DNA of 43,263 nucleotides from positions 1 to 43,263 of the forward strand of contig NZ_LMRR01000019.1 of assembly GCF_001426085.1 (NCBI RefSeq), given 5' to 3'. This stretch comes from Rhodococcus sp. Leaf278 (GTDB taxonomy: Bacteria; Actinomycetota; Actinomycetes; Mycobacteriales; Mycobacteriaceae). The notes under the pieces were generated by a model. That model saw only the letters and a list, made by a program, of their open reading frames with translations, was not told the DNA's origin and did not search any database. The stretch's first letter is position 1, and the number at the start of each line of letters is the position of its first letter. Shown one piece after another: positions 1 through 8,010 of the stretch. The translations under genes and the position numbers were made by a program.

Positions 1-546
1 CGGGTTGTAGCTGCGCTTGACTGCATCGATGGTGCGCAGCAATCGCGCGAGTCCATTGGCTGAGAACAGCGCGGACTGAGTCACGACGACGGCGGCGCGC
101 GCTGCAACAAGGGCGTTGATAGTGAGCAGATCGAGGCTAGGTGGGCAATCGATGAGGATCACGTCGTACACGCCTCGTACGACGTCGATTGCGTCGCGAA
201 GCCGCCGTTCTCGGCCGGCACCGGCGACGACCAATTGATCTCGGACATAGGCCAGGGACTCGTTCCCCGGCGATGTGGGTAGGAGGTCTACGCCAGGCCA
301 GATGGTGGGGACGACAGCATCGGCGATGGTCGCGTTCGACAACTCGGCGAGTACGTCGGCAACACCGACATCGTCGCTCTCTAGCTCGGTCCTGGTCAGG
401 ACTGTGCTGGCGTTGCCCTGCGGATCCACGTCGACAACGAGTGCTCGCTTCCCGTCTTGGGCAACGGCGTAGGCGAGGTGAAAGACGGTGGTGGTCTTAC
501 CCACTCCGCCCTTCTGGTTGCAGAACGCAAAGATGTCAGCGGGCAT
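1..546 (-). CDS. ParA/Soj-family partition ATPase (C-terminus outside window)
   Basis: The reading frame is open from an ATG at 546 to the window edge, giving the first 182 residues. The start reads MPADIFAFCNQKGGVGKTTT, which contains the deviant Walker A motif KGGVGKTT typical of ParA/MinD ATPases. Then come the A' motif VVDVDPQGN near residue 42 and the Walker B segment VILIDCPPSLDLLT near residue 135. ParA proteins form ATP-dependent dimers on DNA and move plasmids, integrative elements or chromosomes together with a ParB-like partner. No ParB gene is visible; it may lie left of the window. The gene is distinct from the chromosomal parA-like gene at 30653-31615. Its neighbours (excisionase, repressor, integrase) suggest it belongs to an integrative element. 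The family call is firm; the link to the element is inferred. Confidence 0.9.
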   Translation of the reverse strand, partial: MPADIFAFCNQKGGVGKTTTVFHLAYAVAQDGKRALVVDVDPQGNASTVLTRTELESDDVGVADVLAELSNATIADAVVPTIWPGVDLLPTSPGNESLAYVRDQLVVAGAGRERRLRDAIDVVRGVYDVILIDCPPSLDLLTINALVAARAAVVVTQSALFSANGLARLLRTIDAVKRSYNP

Positions 547-1716
547 CGTGGGTCTCACTTTCCATGGATGAATGGGACGAACTGGGGGTATAGCGGAAAT
601 GGGATGTCATGCACGCCTTGGAACCGAGGGATGTGTCGTGCCCCGTAGAAGTGTTGGATGTATCGCAAGGAAGGGGCTCGATTCGCGAGTCGCGCCCCAA
701 AGGCGAAAGGCATGCCACAGTGGTATGAGAAGCGTTTACTACCAATACATCCCGGGTGTGAGTGACATCCCTTGTGTGTGTGGGAGGTGAAACCACCGCA
801 GGACGTATGACATCCGTCGCCCGCGAGTCATCTGAGGCACTCTTTGCGGGTAATTCAGGTATGGGACTGGCGGGCAACGCCGCCGAACCGCTAGCGGGAG
901 CGGCCTGCACCGGCGGGCTGATGCGCTCGTGTCCAAGGAACCAAGTGTTTTGCCCTGGTTGCATCTTCGAGAATTTTGCGTCCACAACGGATACGAGCAA
1001 GAGCGCGGCAAGGATTGAAAAATCGAGGTCTGAATGACGGTTCGCCATGCCAGGCAACTCAGTGATGTCAGCATTGCAGATGGGTCGAGAACTCAACTGG
1101 TACCTCCATAGTGGTGACGTATGAAAGACAAGGGACTTCGTTCATTCCCTCCGGACCCCCCATGGCCCCTGAGCCAATTTCCGCACCCGCGTTGTCCGCT
1201 CCACGCCCGATAGCCCCGCGCCTCGATGGGCGCGCGGCTAATCGGTATCGCCACCCGTTCGATGATCAGTCGAGCCGGTGGTGCCTCGGGGCCGGTCTCC
1301 GAGGATTTACAAAGGGTGCACAGGCCGGCGGCAGGCTGGTGTTACGTCGGGCTCTGCCAGAAAACGACGCTGCGACAGCAACTGCGGGCGGACTTCAACG
1401 ACACGCTGGACCCAACCTGGGGTATGGCGTGACGCAGAGAATCCTGTAAACAGTTCGTACGCAGATGGATTCACCGAGACATGGGTGAATCCAGCCTCCA
1501 CTCATCCCCGCTTTGCGTCGACAACATCTCGAAGCAGAGCGCGGGCATGAGTGCGGCAAAACGCCTTGTGAGGCGCGTCAGGACCGATTAGCATCCGTGG
1601 GAGAAACTCCTTCCTGCAAGGTGGGGATTTCGAGGACGCCCTCGGCACCGGTGCTCGTAACACCGGAACTCGCCGGGGGCGTCTCTAGTTCGTACGGGTC
1701 TGCGGTGAGAGGCATG
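547..1716. other. Gene-poor stretch between parA and the excisionase gene
   Basis: No convincing coding region is seen in about 1.2 kb. Several ORFs of 60-190 codons exist on both strands, but they overlap each other, have biased composition and show no recognisable motif or ribosome binding site. The left part holds the GGATGT array. The rest, about 820-1716, shows nothing I can name and may be decayed DNA of the mobile element. Confidence 0.5.
601..815. repeat. Array of six GGATGT sites upstream of parA
   Basis: The hexamer GGATGT occurs on the plus strand at 602, 629 and 656, exactly 27 bp apart, and on the minus strand at 747-752, 765-770 and 810-815, which are 18 and 45 bp apart. Four of the six are preceded by a further G. 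The 747 and 765 copies extend to a 14-bp near-repeat, ACATCCCGGGTGTG and ACATCCCTTGTGTG. Six copies in about 215 bp is far more than chance predicts for a hexamer. The array lies 55-270 bp upstream of the ParA start, so it may be a partition site, an iteron-type origin or an operator. No function is shown by the sequence. Confidence 0.5.
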
Positions 1717-1914
1717 TCAGGCAACGCCCGAGCTGACGCGTGCCGCCTCCTCCAGTCCGACGATGTATTCGTCAATGGCCGTGTCGGGAATCAGACGGCG
1801 CTTACCGACCTTGACGCTGCGAATCTCACCGGCCGCAAGCTTGTTGAACAGGTTGGAGCGTCCGAGACCCGTCCGAGCCATCGCTTCCTGGACCGAATAC
1901 AACCGTCGAGACAT
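1717..1914 (-). CDS. Excisionase/AlpA-like helix-turn-helix protein
   Basis: The 65-residue protein begins MSRRLYSVQEAMARTGLGRS. The pattern SVQEAMARTGLGRSNLFNKL followed by GEIRSVKVGKRRLIP is the MerR-like winged helix of the excisionase (Xis/AlpA) family: a helix-turn-helix at residues 6-26, then a basic wing near residues 31-42. These small proteins bend att-site DNA and steer integrase toward excision, or act as activators. The ATG at 1914 is chosen because GAAAGGAAA lies just upstream at good spacing and the HTH begins at once; the longer frame upstream has no support. It is divergent from the XRE repressor and close to the integrase, the usual layout of an actinobacterial integrative element. 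Confidence 0.8.
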   Translation of the reverse strand: MSRRLYSVQEAMARTGLGRSNLFNKLAAGEIRSVKVGKRRLIPDTAIDEYIVGLEEAARVSSGVA

Positions 1915-1991
1915 GGTGTTTCCTTTCCGCATTCTGTGTGACGAAGCCACAATCGCGCACTCGATCGAGTCCCATCCATGTGGTTCCACCA

Positions 1992-2045
1992 CAACGTAGC
2001 AATTCCGTAGCGTTGCCACAACACATACGGAAAATCGGCTAGACT
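1992..2045 (+). promoter_or_regulatory. Candidate promoter/operator between xis-like and XRE genes
   Basis: A TAGACT box at 2040-2045 ends 8 nt before the ATG of the XRE gene, which has no Shine-Dalgarno sequence, so a leaderless or near-leaderless transcript is likely. Upstream, CGTAGC occurs twice (1995-2000 and 2006-2011), one helical turn apart, and CAACG/CGTTG arms (1992-1996, 2011-2015) flank them. This would suit a repressor operator controlling both divergent genes. No clear -35 box is seen. Confidence 0.35.
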
Positions 2046-2053
2046 GCGTTCTT

Positions 2054-2692
2054 ATGACACAGGATTGGGCTGAACGGCTAGTAGCCCGCGTCGCCGGTGA
2101 AGTTCGGCGACTCCGAGGCAAGGACCACTCTGGGCTTTCAGCAGCGAAACTTGCCGACCGGACATTCGACATCGGCTACGGCATCTCCCGTTCAGTGGTA
2201 GCCGACCTGGAGACTGGGAGAAAGAAGAGCATCGACGTGGCCGAACTATTGGTTCTCGCAGCGGCTCTTGGGGTGTCACCAGTGCAACTCGTATTCCCCG
2301 ACCTTCCAAAAGGTTCAGTCGAAGTACTCCCCGGCCTTGATCAAGAGTCACACGACGCGCTTCGCTGGTTCAGCGGCGAGGCTGGCCTGATGAAACCGTC
2401 GAATGGTTGGGCCGACTCTGAGAGCCAGGAACCCGTCGAGGTATGGGCTCGTGAGCAGTTCGACCCAAAGAACGACCGGGTTGGCATCACGCGTGAGTGG
2501 CTTCAAGCACTGCACTCGATGCGCCGTGCGCGGGTTCAGCTGCGAAATGGCTTGTCCAAGAAAGAGTCTGCAGAGCACATCGAGACTATGCAGATGGCTT
2601 ACGAGGATGCGCGAAGACGTTCGGAGGAGCTATTTCGTGAGATGACGGACTTGGACATGGACACCGCGAGCGAACCCGATGAGTACAGCTAG
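2054..2692 (+). CDS. XRE-family helix-turn-helix repressor
   Basis: This is a 212-residue protein. An XRE/Cro-type HTH spans about residues 12-78: the segment SAAKLADRTF is followed by the recognition helix SRSVVADLETGRKKSI and then by LLVLAAALGVSPVQLVFPD, the standard last helix of the domain. The middle (about 95-140) is not recognised. The C-terminal 60 residues are charged and helical and may form a coiled coil for dimerisation. Proteins of this kind are immunity-type repressors of phages and integrative elements. The stop codon overlaps the start of the integrase gene by 14 nt, so repressor and integrase are probably co-transcribed. The target is inferred to be the divergent promoter region upstream. 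Confidence 0.8.
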   Translation: MTQDWAERLVARVAGEVRRLRGKDHSGLSAAKLADRTFDIGYGISRSVVADLETGRKKSIDVAELLVLAAALGVSPVQLVFPDLPKGSVEVLPGLDQESHDALRWFSGEAGLMKPSNGWADSESQEPVEVWAREQFDPKNDRVGITREWLQALHSMRRARVQLRNGLSKKESAEHIETMQMAYEDARRRSEELFREMTDLDMDTASEPDEYS

Positions 2693-3887
2693 GAACCGCC
2701 TTCCGGCCGGAATCAAAAAGGTGATGGTTCTGGATCGGGCGACCAAGCAGAAGGTCGTCCGGTATCAAGTGACCGTCAACGCCGGCGTCGATCCGAACAC
2801 CGGTAACCGGCGGCAGATTCGACGACGCTTCCGCACGGAAAAAGAAGCGCGTCTTGCGCTGTCGGAAACTCAAGTTGCCGTCGACCAAGGAGCTTTCGTT
2901 CCGCGGACCGACGTCACCCTCCGAGAAGCTATCGACGCCAATTTGACAGCCCGCCACGGCCTTCGTGAATCGACTCTCGCTGGGTACCGAGACATCATCA
3001 AACCAGTCGCTCAAGAGTATGGGCACCTGAAGGTCCAGGCTTTGACAAAGCATCATATCGTCAAACTCATCGCAAAGCTGCGCGCCGGCGACTTCGTACG
3101 GGAGAACGGGAAACGTTCGAGGCCGTGGGGTCCGCGTTCCGTCAATCTGATGCTCACTGTCCTGTCTCTTGTGCTCGAGAGTGAACAAAAGCAGGGCCAC
3201 ATAGCGCGCAACGTAGCCACCCTGGTCGACCGCCTTCCGCGTGAACGTCGAACCATGGATACCTACACTGCCAGCGAAGTCCAACAGATTTTTGCTTACA
3301 CCACTGGTGATCGCATGCAACATACGTGGCACCTCGCACTCTCTGGCTTGCGGCGGGGCGAAGTTTGCGGGTTGCGCTGGAAGGACATTGATTTCGAGTC
3401 CGGGACAGTGTCGATTGTGAACAACCGCGTCATGGTCGGCGGGCGAGTCGTTGAGAACCCACCTAAAACGGACTTCTCAGAACGGGTACTACCTCTCACC
3501 GAGGAGCTGGTTTCCGCACTGACATCTGCCCGAAAGAGGCAGAAAGTCGAACGCCATCTGGCAGGCGAAGCTTACGAGTCGGGCGAATACGTGGTGTCGG
3601 ACGAACTCGGCCGCCCAATTCGCCCCGACCTCGTCTCGGCTGCATGGGGTCGGATGACCGTCAAAGCGGGAGTACGGAAGATACGCTTTCACGACGCTCG
3701 CCACACCTGCGCGACGCTGATGCACCTCGAGGGCGTTCCCATTGCCGTCATTTCAGCTTGGCTGGGCCACACCGACGCATCCTTCACTATGAAGACGTAC
3801 ACCCATAGTCAGAACCCGGCGCTTCTCCTAGCGGCGACGCATCTCTCAGCAGCAATGTCAGGACGCAAAAGTAGCGATCTCCAGTGA
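2679..3887 (+). CDS. Tyrosine site-specific integrase
   Basis: This is a 402-residue phage/ICE-type tyrosine recombinase. Residues 25-75 form the arm-binding AP2-like domain, residues 78-180 the SAM-like core-binding domain and residues 195-380 the catalytic domain. The catalytic residues are visible: R225 (SGLRRGEVCGLRW), the beta-hairpin Lys at 264 (PPKTDFSER), H338 and R341 (FHDARHTCATLM), H364 (WLGHTD) and the nucleophile Y374 (MKTYTH). All five are present, so the enzyme should be active. It would integrate and excise the element that also carries the excisionase-like and XRE genes. No tRNA gene or obvious attachment core lies just downstream, so the integration site cannot be placed. 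Confidence 0.93.
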   Translation: MSTARNRLPAGIKKVMVLDRATKQKVVRYQVTVNAGVDPNTGNRRQIRRRFRTEKEARLALSETQVAVDQGAFVPRTDVTLREAIDANLTARHGLRESTLAGYRDIIKPVAQEYGHLKVQALTKHHIVKLIAKLRAGDFVRENGKRSRPWGPRSVNLMLTVLSLVLESEQKQGHIARNVATLVDRLPRERRTMDTYTASEVQQIFAYTTGDRMQHTWHLALSGLRRGEVCGLRWKDIDFESGTVSIVNNRVMVGGRVVENPPKTDFSERVLPLTEELVSALTSARKRQKVERHLAGEAYESGEYVVSDELGRPIRPDLVSAAWGRMTVKAGVRKIRFHDARHTCATLMHLEGVPIAVISAWLGHTDASFTMKTYTHSQNPALLLAATHLSAAMSGRKSSDLQ

Positions 3888-4251
3888 TGGACAATCTCTC
3901 GTCAAACGACATCGAAGATCCAACGCCATCGCAAAAGCGCCAGCAGAGCACTGCCGCCTCAGAGCAAGGGTCCTTTCCTGGGCGGCAGACCTGAAGATGA
4001 TCACCGATCCGTCCGGGAGACCGAACGATCCGCAAGACCACACCTTGGGGGTGCCCAGACGCAGGCGGAGATGTTGATCGAATCGCTACCCGTTCGCGGT
4101 GCGCGTTGCATAAATGCAGGTCAGGCGCGTCTAAGTTTGGAGCAGTGAGGCGACGACATAGCCCGGAGGATCGGGCAAGTGCCGTTCTTATCGAGCTGTA
4201 AACGGCAGTTTCCGCACCGTCAAGGAACCTTGACGGAAATTTGCGTCGACA
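3888..4251. other. Intergenic stretch after the integrase
   Basis: No gene is supported in these 364 bp. The stretch lies between the convergent integrase and unknown-operon genes. It is where an attP/attL core would be expected, but I see no tRNA fragment or long repeat. The only clear structure is the palindrome at 4217-4236. Confidence 0.5.
4217..4236 (-). terminator. Hairpin downstream of the unknown three-gene operon
   Basis: CCGTCAAGG and CCTTGACGG form perfect 9-bp arms separated by two A residues, so the folded form has an 8-bp stem and a tetraloop. It lies 15 nt past the stop of the minus-strand gene ending at 4252. There is no long U-tract, as is common for actinobacterial terminators. 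A dimeric operator would look similar. Confidence 0.45.
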
Positions 4252-5361
4252 CTACCCCCGCCCGGCCCAAGGAGCACGTACGTCACCGATACGTCCGTAG
4301 GCGACCATCTCGGTCCAAAATGCGCACAGTCCGGACGCCCATTGCTCGGCCGTGAGGGGAATGACCGGCGGGTAGTATCCGTACTGCTCGCCCCACGTTC
4401 GGTCAGTCGGCGGTACGCGCAGTTCCGGTTCGGTCGGAATGGGTACGTGGGCGTCGTAGAGAGCGGGGCTGCCGGTGAGCTGGTAGACCAGATTTGCAGT
4501 CCTGCCCTCGAGGTCGAGCGAGAGCGGCACGAAGCGGGTGTCCACCACACCGCGGATACGGAGCCTGTTCGCGAGAGCAGTGAACGTATCGAGGGTGCCG
4601 GGGTCGGCGTTGCGGCTGTCGACACGGACTCGCCATCTACCGTCGGGAGTCGTGCTGGGGTCGAGATAACGGGAGGTGGCCGCGTACGGACCGAATTCCG
4701 AGAGATATTGTTGCAGCACCGCATTGCCCGCACTGGCCGCGAGTTTGCGAACGCCGTTCTCGGTCGGGCCGTCGATCCGAGACCAGTCGAAGTTATCGGG
4801 CGCGAGCATCGGCGCGGCGGTGCGGTCGAGGATCACCCCGAACCTGAACGCCGCCGCAGACGCAGTCGGCTCTCGGCCGTCACCGTATTCGTAGGCGTAG
4901 TCGGCCCACCGATCACCGAGCGCGGCACGGACCCACCCCTCTGCTTCGGTCACCGGAATCGGTGCGTCCGGAGGACCGATCGTCCGCAGCGGAGGTTCCG
5001 TCGGCGGTAGTCGTCGACCGGCAACACGCACCCGTACGAAGACCGGACCGGTCTCGGGTGGGAAGGTGCCGAGATCGTCGGTGTACGGATGAAAACTGCA
5101 CGCGACGACGACGCGGATCGTCTCGTCCCGTGATGCTGGTCCCTGGAGCCGCTCGTGCGGGCCCAGGCGGTCATCGGAACGGCCTCGAGAGGTCACCAAC
5201 AGCTCAATGCGATTGCGCAGTCTGGTGATCACGACGGGATGGCTGCGCCGCACGAATTGCGCAACCATGCGAACATCTTCGATCTGCGAGGCGGTCAGAT
5301 CGCCCGGAGCGATCACCGCCCGCAGGCTAGACGGATCGTTCGGACGAATCCCGTCAGTCAT
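4252..5361 (-). CDS. Unknown protein, last gene of a three-gene operon
   Basis: I do not recognise this 369-residue protein. It begins MTDGIRPNDPSSLRAVIAPG; the ATG at 5361 is chosen because ATGACTGA overlaps the stop of the preceding gene by 8 nt, whereas the longer frame would run 20 codons into that gene. It has no membrane segment or signal peptide. Visible landmarks are two Pro-rich strands near residues 100-135, an acidic Trp/Tyr-rich stretch (RWADYAYEYGDG) near 150-160, and a C-terminal Tyr/Trp-rich end (GEQYGYYPP, FWTEMVAYGR). It is co-transcribed with the two genes before it. Confidence 0.6.
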   Translation of the reverse strand: MTDGIRPNDPSSLRAVIAPGDLTASQIEDVRMVAQFVRRSHPVVITRLRNRIELLVTSRGRSDDRLGPHERLQGPASRDETIRVVVACSFHPYTDDLGTFPPETGPVFVRVRVAGRRLPPTEPPLRTIGPPDAPIPVTEAEGWVRAALGDRWADYAYEYGDGREPTASAAAFRFGVILDRTAAPMLAPDNFDWSRIDGPTENGVRKLAASAGNAVLQQYLSEFGPYAATSRYLDPSTTPDGRWRVRVDSRNADPGTLDTFTALANRLRIRGVVDTRFVPLSLDLEGRTANLVYQLTGSPALYDAHVPIPTEPELRVPPTDRTWGEQYGYYPPVIPLTAEQWASGLCAFWTEMVAYGRIGDVRAPWAGRG

Positions 5362-6103
5362 GGCGTCGACCTCCGGCGCGGCGGTGCGGGAACTCACGCA
5401 CCAGTTCCGGGTAGCACCCACGCAGATACAACCCGGTCACAGTGACCGCGTCGTCGGCGAGCCAGTGCCAACTCCCCCGCGGCCACGTCGCGGCCTCGGC
5501 GCGCGCATCGGCAACGGTCGTCACACCGGTGTCGCTCTGCCGCAGGATCACCGAGCCGTCGTCCCAGTCGATAGATGATGCGCGAGCATCGAGAGGACCA
5601 TGGGCAGCGATGATCTCGAGGTCAGCGTCGATCTCGAACGCCTCGTGCTGAACCCGCCTCCGAAACGCACTGTCCAACAGCGTGTCCTGCGTCAACGACA
5701 CCACCAACCACGGGCCATCACCGCCCCCGGCCTGCACCAGCAGCGCCGACACAGCGCCCACCACACCGACGTGCCGCCGCATCACAGGCGCAGTGACGAT
5801 CGCCAGACCGTCGTCGACCAGCACAACCGGCGCATTGTCGAGACCGAGGCACTCCCTCGAAGTGGTAGGCACCCCGAAGTATTCGTCGCACTGCCCGGAC
5901 AACAACTCGTCCAGCAGAGGACCTGTCGCACGGCGCGCCACAGCCCACCGATCCTGCCGGTCGATCGCATCGACGAGTTGACCAACAAGAGCGATGAAGC
6001 CTCCCCGGCCGGTACCGGAGCCCAGACGGTTCGGCGTCACAGCACGATCACCGAGTACGACGCCGGCCTCATACCGGGCCATCGTCCGCATCGACCGAGG
6101 CAT
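5354..6103 (-). CDS. Unknown protein, middle gene of a three-gene operon
   Basis: I do not recognise this protein of about 249 residues. The start used here is the ATG at 6103 (MPRSMRTMARYEAGVV); ATGs at 6091 and 6082 are equally possible, since none has a clear ribosome binding site. The longer frame upstream is Arg-rich shadow sequence inside the neighbouring gene. The protein has a hydrophobic central part (VVGAVSALLVQAG near residue 115) and mixed alpha/beta composition, with no signal peptide. It overlaps the genes on both sides (35 and 8 nt), so the three products are probably made together. Confidence 0.5.
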   Translation of the reverse strand: MPRSMRTMARYEAGVVLGDRAVTPNRLGSGTGRGGFIALVGQLVDAIDRQDRWAVARRATGPLLDELLSGQCDEYFGVPTTSRECLGLDNAPVVLVDDGLAIVTAPVMRRHVGVVGAVSALLVQAGGGDGPWLVVSLTQDTLLDSAFRRRVQHEAFEIDADLEIIAAHGPLDARASSIDWDDGSVILRQSDTGVTTVADARAEAATWPRGSWHWLADDAVTVTGLYLRGCYPELVREFPHRRAGGRRHD

Positions 6104-6860
6104 GATCACCAGAACGAGTACCCTCGGCCCCGACGGTGCCCGCCCCCTCGGGTGAGCGTACGTACCACCCGTCGGAGCCCCCGGCAGCCATCGGTGCTTC
6201 GACCCCCGACCAGCCCACACACCTTGCGGCGGTGAGTATGTCGCGTTCGGTACGTGGACGTTCGGTCGGGAAGTCGCGCCACGTCGCGATGAGTGTCCGT
6301 ACGGATTCGAGCACGGTGATCTCGGGGCCGCTGTTCGGTTGCGCCATCGGTGCGGCGGGGACATCACTCCACAGGTGCGCCCCAATCGCCGGGTGCACGA
6401 ACCCGTCTGCGATGCGCGCCGACAACATCCTGCTCTGCGCCCGCGCGCCCGCCGCGCATACGCCGTCTCCACAATCAGCACCTAGATCGAAGAACAACTC
6501 CTCGGCAAGTCGATACTGTTCCTGGTTGATGCGCGACCCGTCCGCGACGCGCTTGTCACCGGATCTGAACCGTGTGAATCGGGAGAGCACCCCCGTCACC
6601 ACGGCCGCGGTGTCGGGCGGGATGAGCGGCGGCACCAACGCCAGGTCACCGTGGACAGCAGACATATAGCCCATACACGCAATGGGAAATCTGCTCCAGT
6701 CGCTCTCCCCCACCGCCACCGCCGACGCGGTGAAGACGAAGTTGTCGAACAGATCTCGGTGGAACGGCGGTAATCGGCGCATCGCATCTGCATCGGCCAG
6801 TGACACACCGTCGTAAACGAAACGTTCGAGGGTTCGACCCTCGACTTCCTGCAACCACAT
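6069..6860 (-). CDS. Unknown protein, first gene of a three-gene operon
   Basis: I do not recognise this 263-residue protein (start MWLQEVEGRTLERFVYDGVS). It contains RLPPFHRDLFDNFVFTASAV near residues 29-48 and a Cys pair in GADCGDGVCAAG near residue 130. The last 50 residues are Gly/Ser-rich and likely disordered. It is the promoter-proximal gene of the minus-strand trio ending at 4252. The 560 bp upstream are empty, so the operon promoter should lie there. The accessory setting between an integrase and a biosynthetic cluster would suit cargo of a mobile element, but no function can be given. Confidence 0.55.
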   Translation of the reverse strand: MWLQEVEGRTLERFVYDGVSLADADAMRRLPPFHRDLFDNFVFTASAVAVGESDWSRFPIACMGYMSAVHGDLALVPPLIPPDTAAVVTGVLSRFTRFRSGDKRVADGSRINQEQYRLAEELFFDLGADCGDGVCAAGARAQSRMLSARIADGFVHPAIGAHLWSDVPAAPMAQPNSGPEITVLESVRTLIATWRDFPTERPRTERDILTAARCVGWSGVEAPMAAGGSDGWYVRSPEGAGTVGAEGTRSGDHASVDADDGPV

Positions 6861-7420
6861 ATTGAAGCCCGCGCACTAGGGGGCCGCCGAACGAAGCCGA
6901 CGGGCGCGAGATCACCAGGCACCAGTAAACACGCCCGGACTTCCGAGCACAACGACAAGCAGTGCATGTGCAGCCTCGACGAACGAAACGTCATGTACTA
7001 AGGGCGCACCAGCACAGCGTTGTCGGCGCTAGTTCCACCAGACCCCAGCCATGCCTTGATCACAATTCCGGCTGCGACAGAACGCTAGTCGGCCAGCTAC
7101 CGCGACTCAGAAAGTATTGTGTTGCTTCGGGTTCCTCTGTGTACTCCAACAGGTTACCCACCTTTCGAGCCAACACCTCTCGTACTTGGCTAGGTTCGGC
7201 GAAGAAGAATTCACGCCTGAGATTCGTAGCCGTCAGTTTCAGCGTGAAGCAGCATCCGTCTCAATCAGCTACCGCAAGGCCACTGGAGTTTCGCCTGCGC
7301 GGTTACTGGTAGCTCTGCTTCTACGATGCGCGCGAGGATGTCAAGCGTCGAACGATTCCTAGAAGGAACCCTCATGCTGGATTTACGTCGGTGTCGGTGT
7401 CTGGTTCTATAGTGCCGCGT
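6861..7420. other. Divergent intergenic stretch
   Basis: No supported gene lies between the start of the unknown operon on the minus strand and the small plus-strand gene at 7421. ORFs of 60-115 codons here lack motifs and start signals. The stretch must hold both promoters. The only one I can point to is the TATAGT box at 7408-7413. Confidence 0.5.
7408..7420 (+). promoter_or_regulatory. -10 box of a leaderless-type promoter
   Basis: TATAGT at 7408-7413 is followed by 7 nt and then a GTG start codon at 7421. That spacing puts the transcription start at the start codon itself, the common leaderless arrangement in actinobacteria. No good -35 box is seen. Confidence 0.4.
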
Positions 7421-7783
7421 GTGAGCGAGAACGAGCCCGTCGGAGTGGAATCGGTGCCCGATCGTGTGCTCGACGAGCTTGCCGACGTCCTGATCGACAG
7501 GCTTGATCAACTTCTCGATCGGTTGACCGACCGGGCGTTGGCTTCGCCGAGGCCCGGGTCGGCGGGATGGGAATTGGAGTGGAACAACCGCGAGACGGCG
7601 AACGGCCGGGTTCGAGCCCGCGAACGCTCGCGGGTTCGAACGGAATTAGTGCGACGCGCAGGTGCCGGCCTCGGGATGGTCGACTTCGCTCCCCCATCGC
7701 CCCTGCAAACGCCGGTGGTACGAACGCGCAGGGCACGGTCCGGTCGTGATCGCTTGGACGAGGCACAGCTGGCGTTCTTCTGA
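7421..7783 (+). CDS. Small hypothetical protein
   Basis: This is a 120-residue ORF starting at GTG 7421 (VSENEPVGVESVPDRVLDEL). The leaderless -10 box in front is the main reason to accept it. Residues 10-40 form an amphipathic acidic helix (LDELADVLIDRLDQLLDRL), a likely coiled coil or oligomerisation helix. The rest is Arg-rich and low in complexity. No family is recognised. It precedes the methyltransferase-like gene at 8011 on the same strand by 227 bp. Confidence 0.4.
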   Translation: MSENEPVGVESVPDRVLDELADVLIDRLDQLLDRLTDRALASPRPGSAGWELEWNNRETANGRVRARERSRVRTELVRRAGAGLGMVDFAPPSPLQTPVVRTRRARSGRDRLDEAQLAFF

Positions 7784-8010
7784 GAACGACTGGTGTGGTG
7801 CATGTTTCGCCCCATGCAATCGGAGTTGACAATGCAAGGATGGCATTAAGTTGCTGTATGTCGGGATCAATCCGCTTCGAGATCGTTGGATTCGAACTCG
7901 GACGTTCGCCACATCGATATAGCTCTTGTCGGGCCGGCGCTGCGCAATCTTGCGTTCTACCCTGTCGTTGCCCAGGGGGGTCCGTCGCGTCCGGCGATAT
8001 GGTGGATCCA

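Noticed and set aside
536..1096. 186-codon ORF on the minus strand upstream of parA
   Set aside because: It overlaps the ParA start, contains the GGATGT sites as repeated T-H-T-R-D-V, and has no family motif or ribosome binding site.
1513..1941. 142-codon plus-strand ORF
   Set aside because: It is antisense to the well-supported excisionase-like gene and has no motif of its own.
1..3887. Complete prophage
   Set aside because: No capsid, terminase, tail or lysis genes are seen; only integration, regulation and partition functions are present.
4111..4130. 11-bp match (ATGCAGGTCAG) to sequence just past the tRNA-Pro 3' end, considered as an att repeat
   Set aside because: It is in opposite orientation to the island ends, lies outside the tRNA itself and is short enough to occur by chance.
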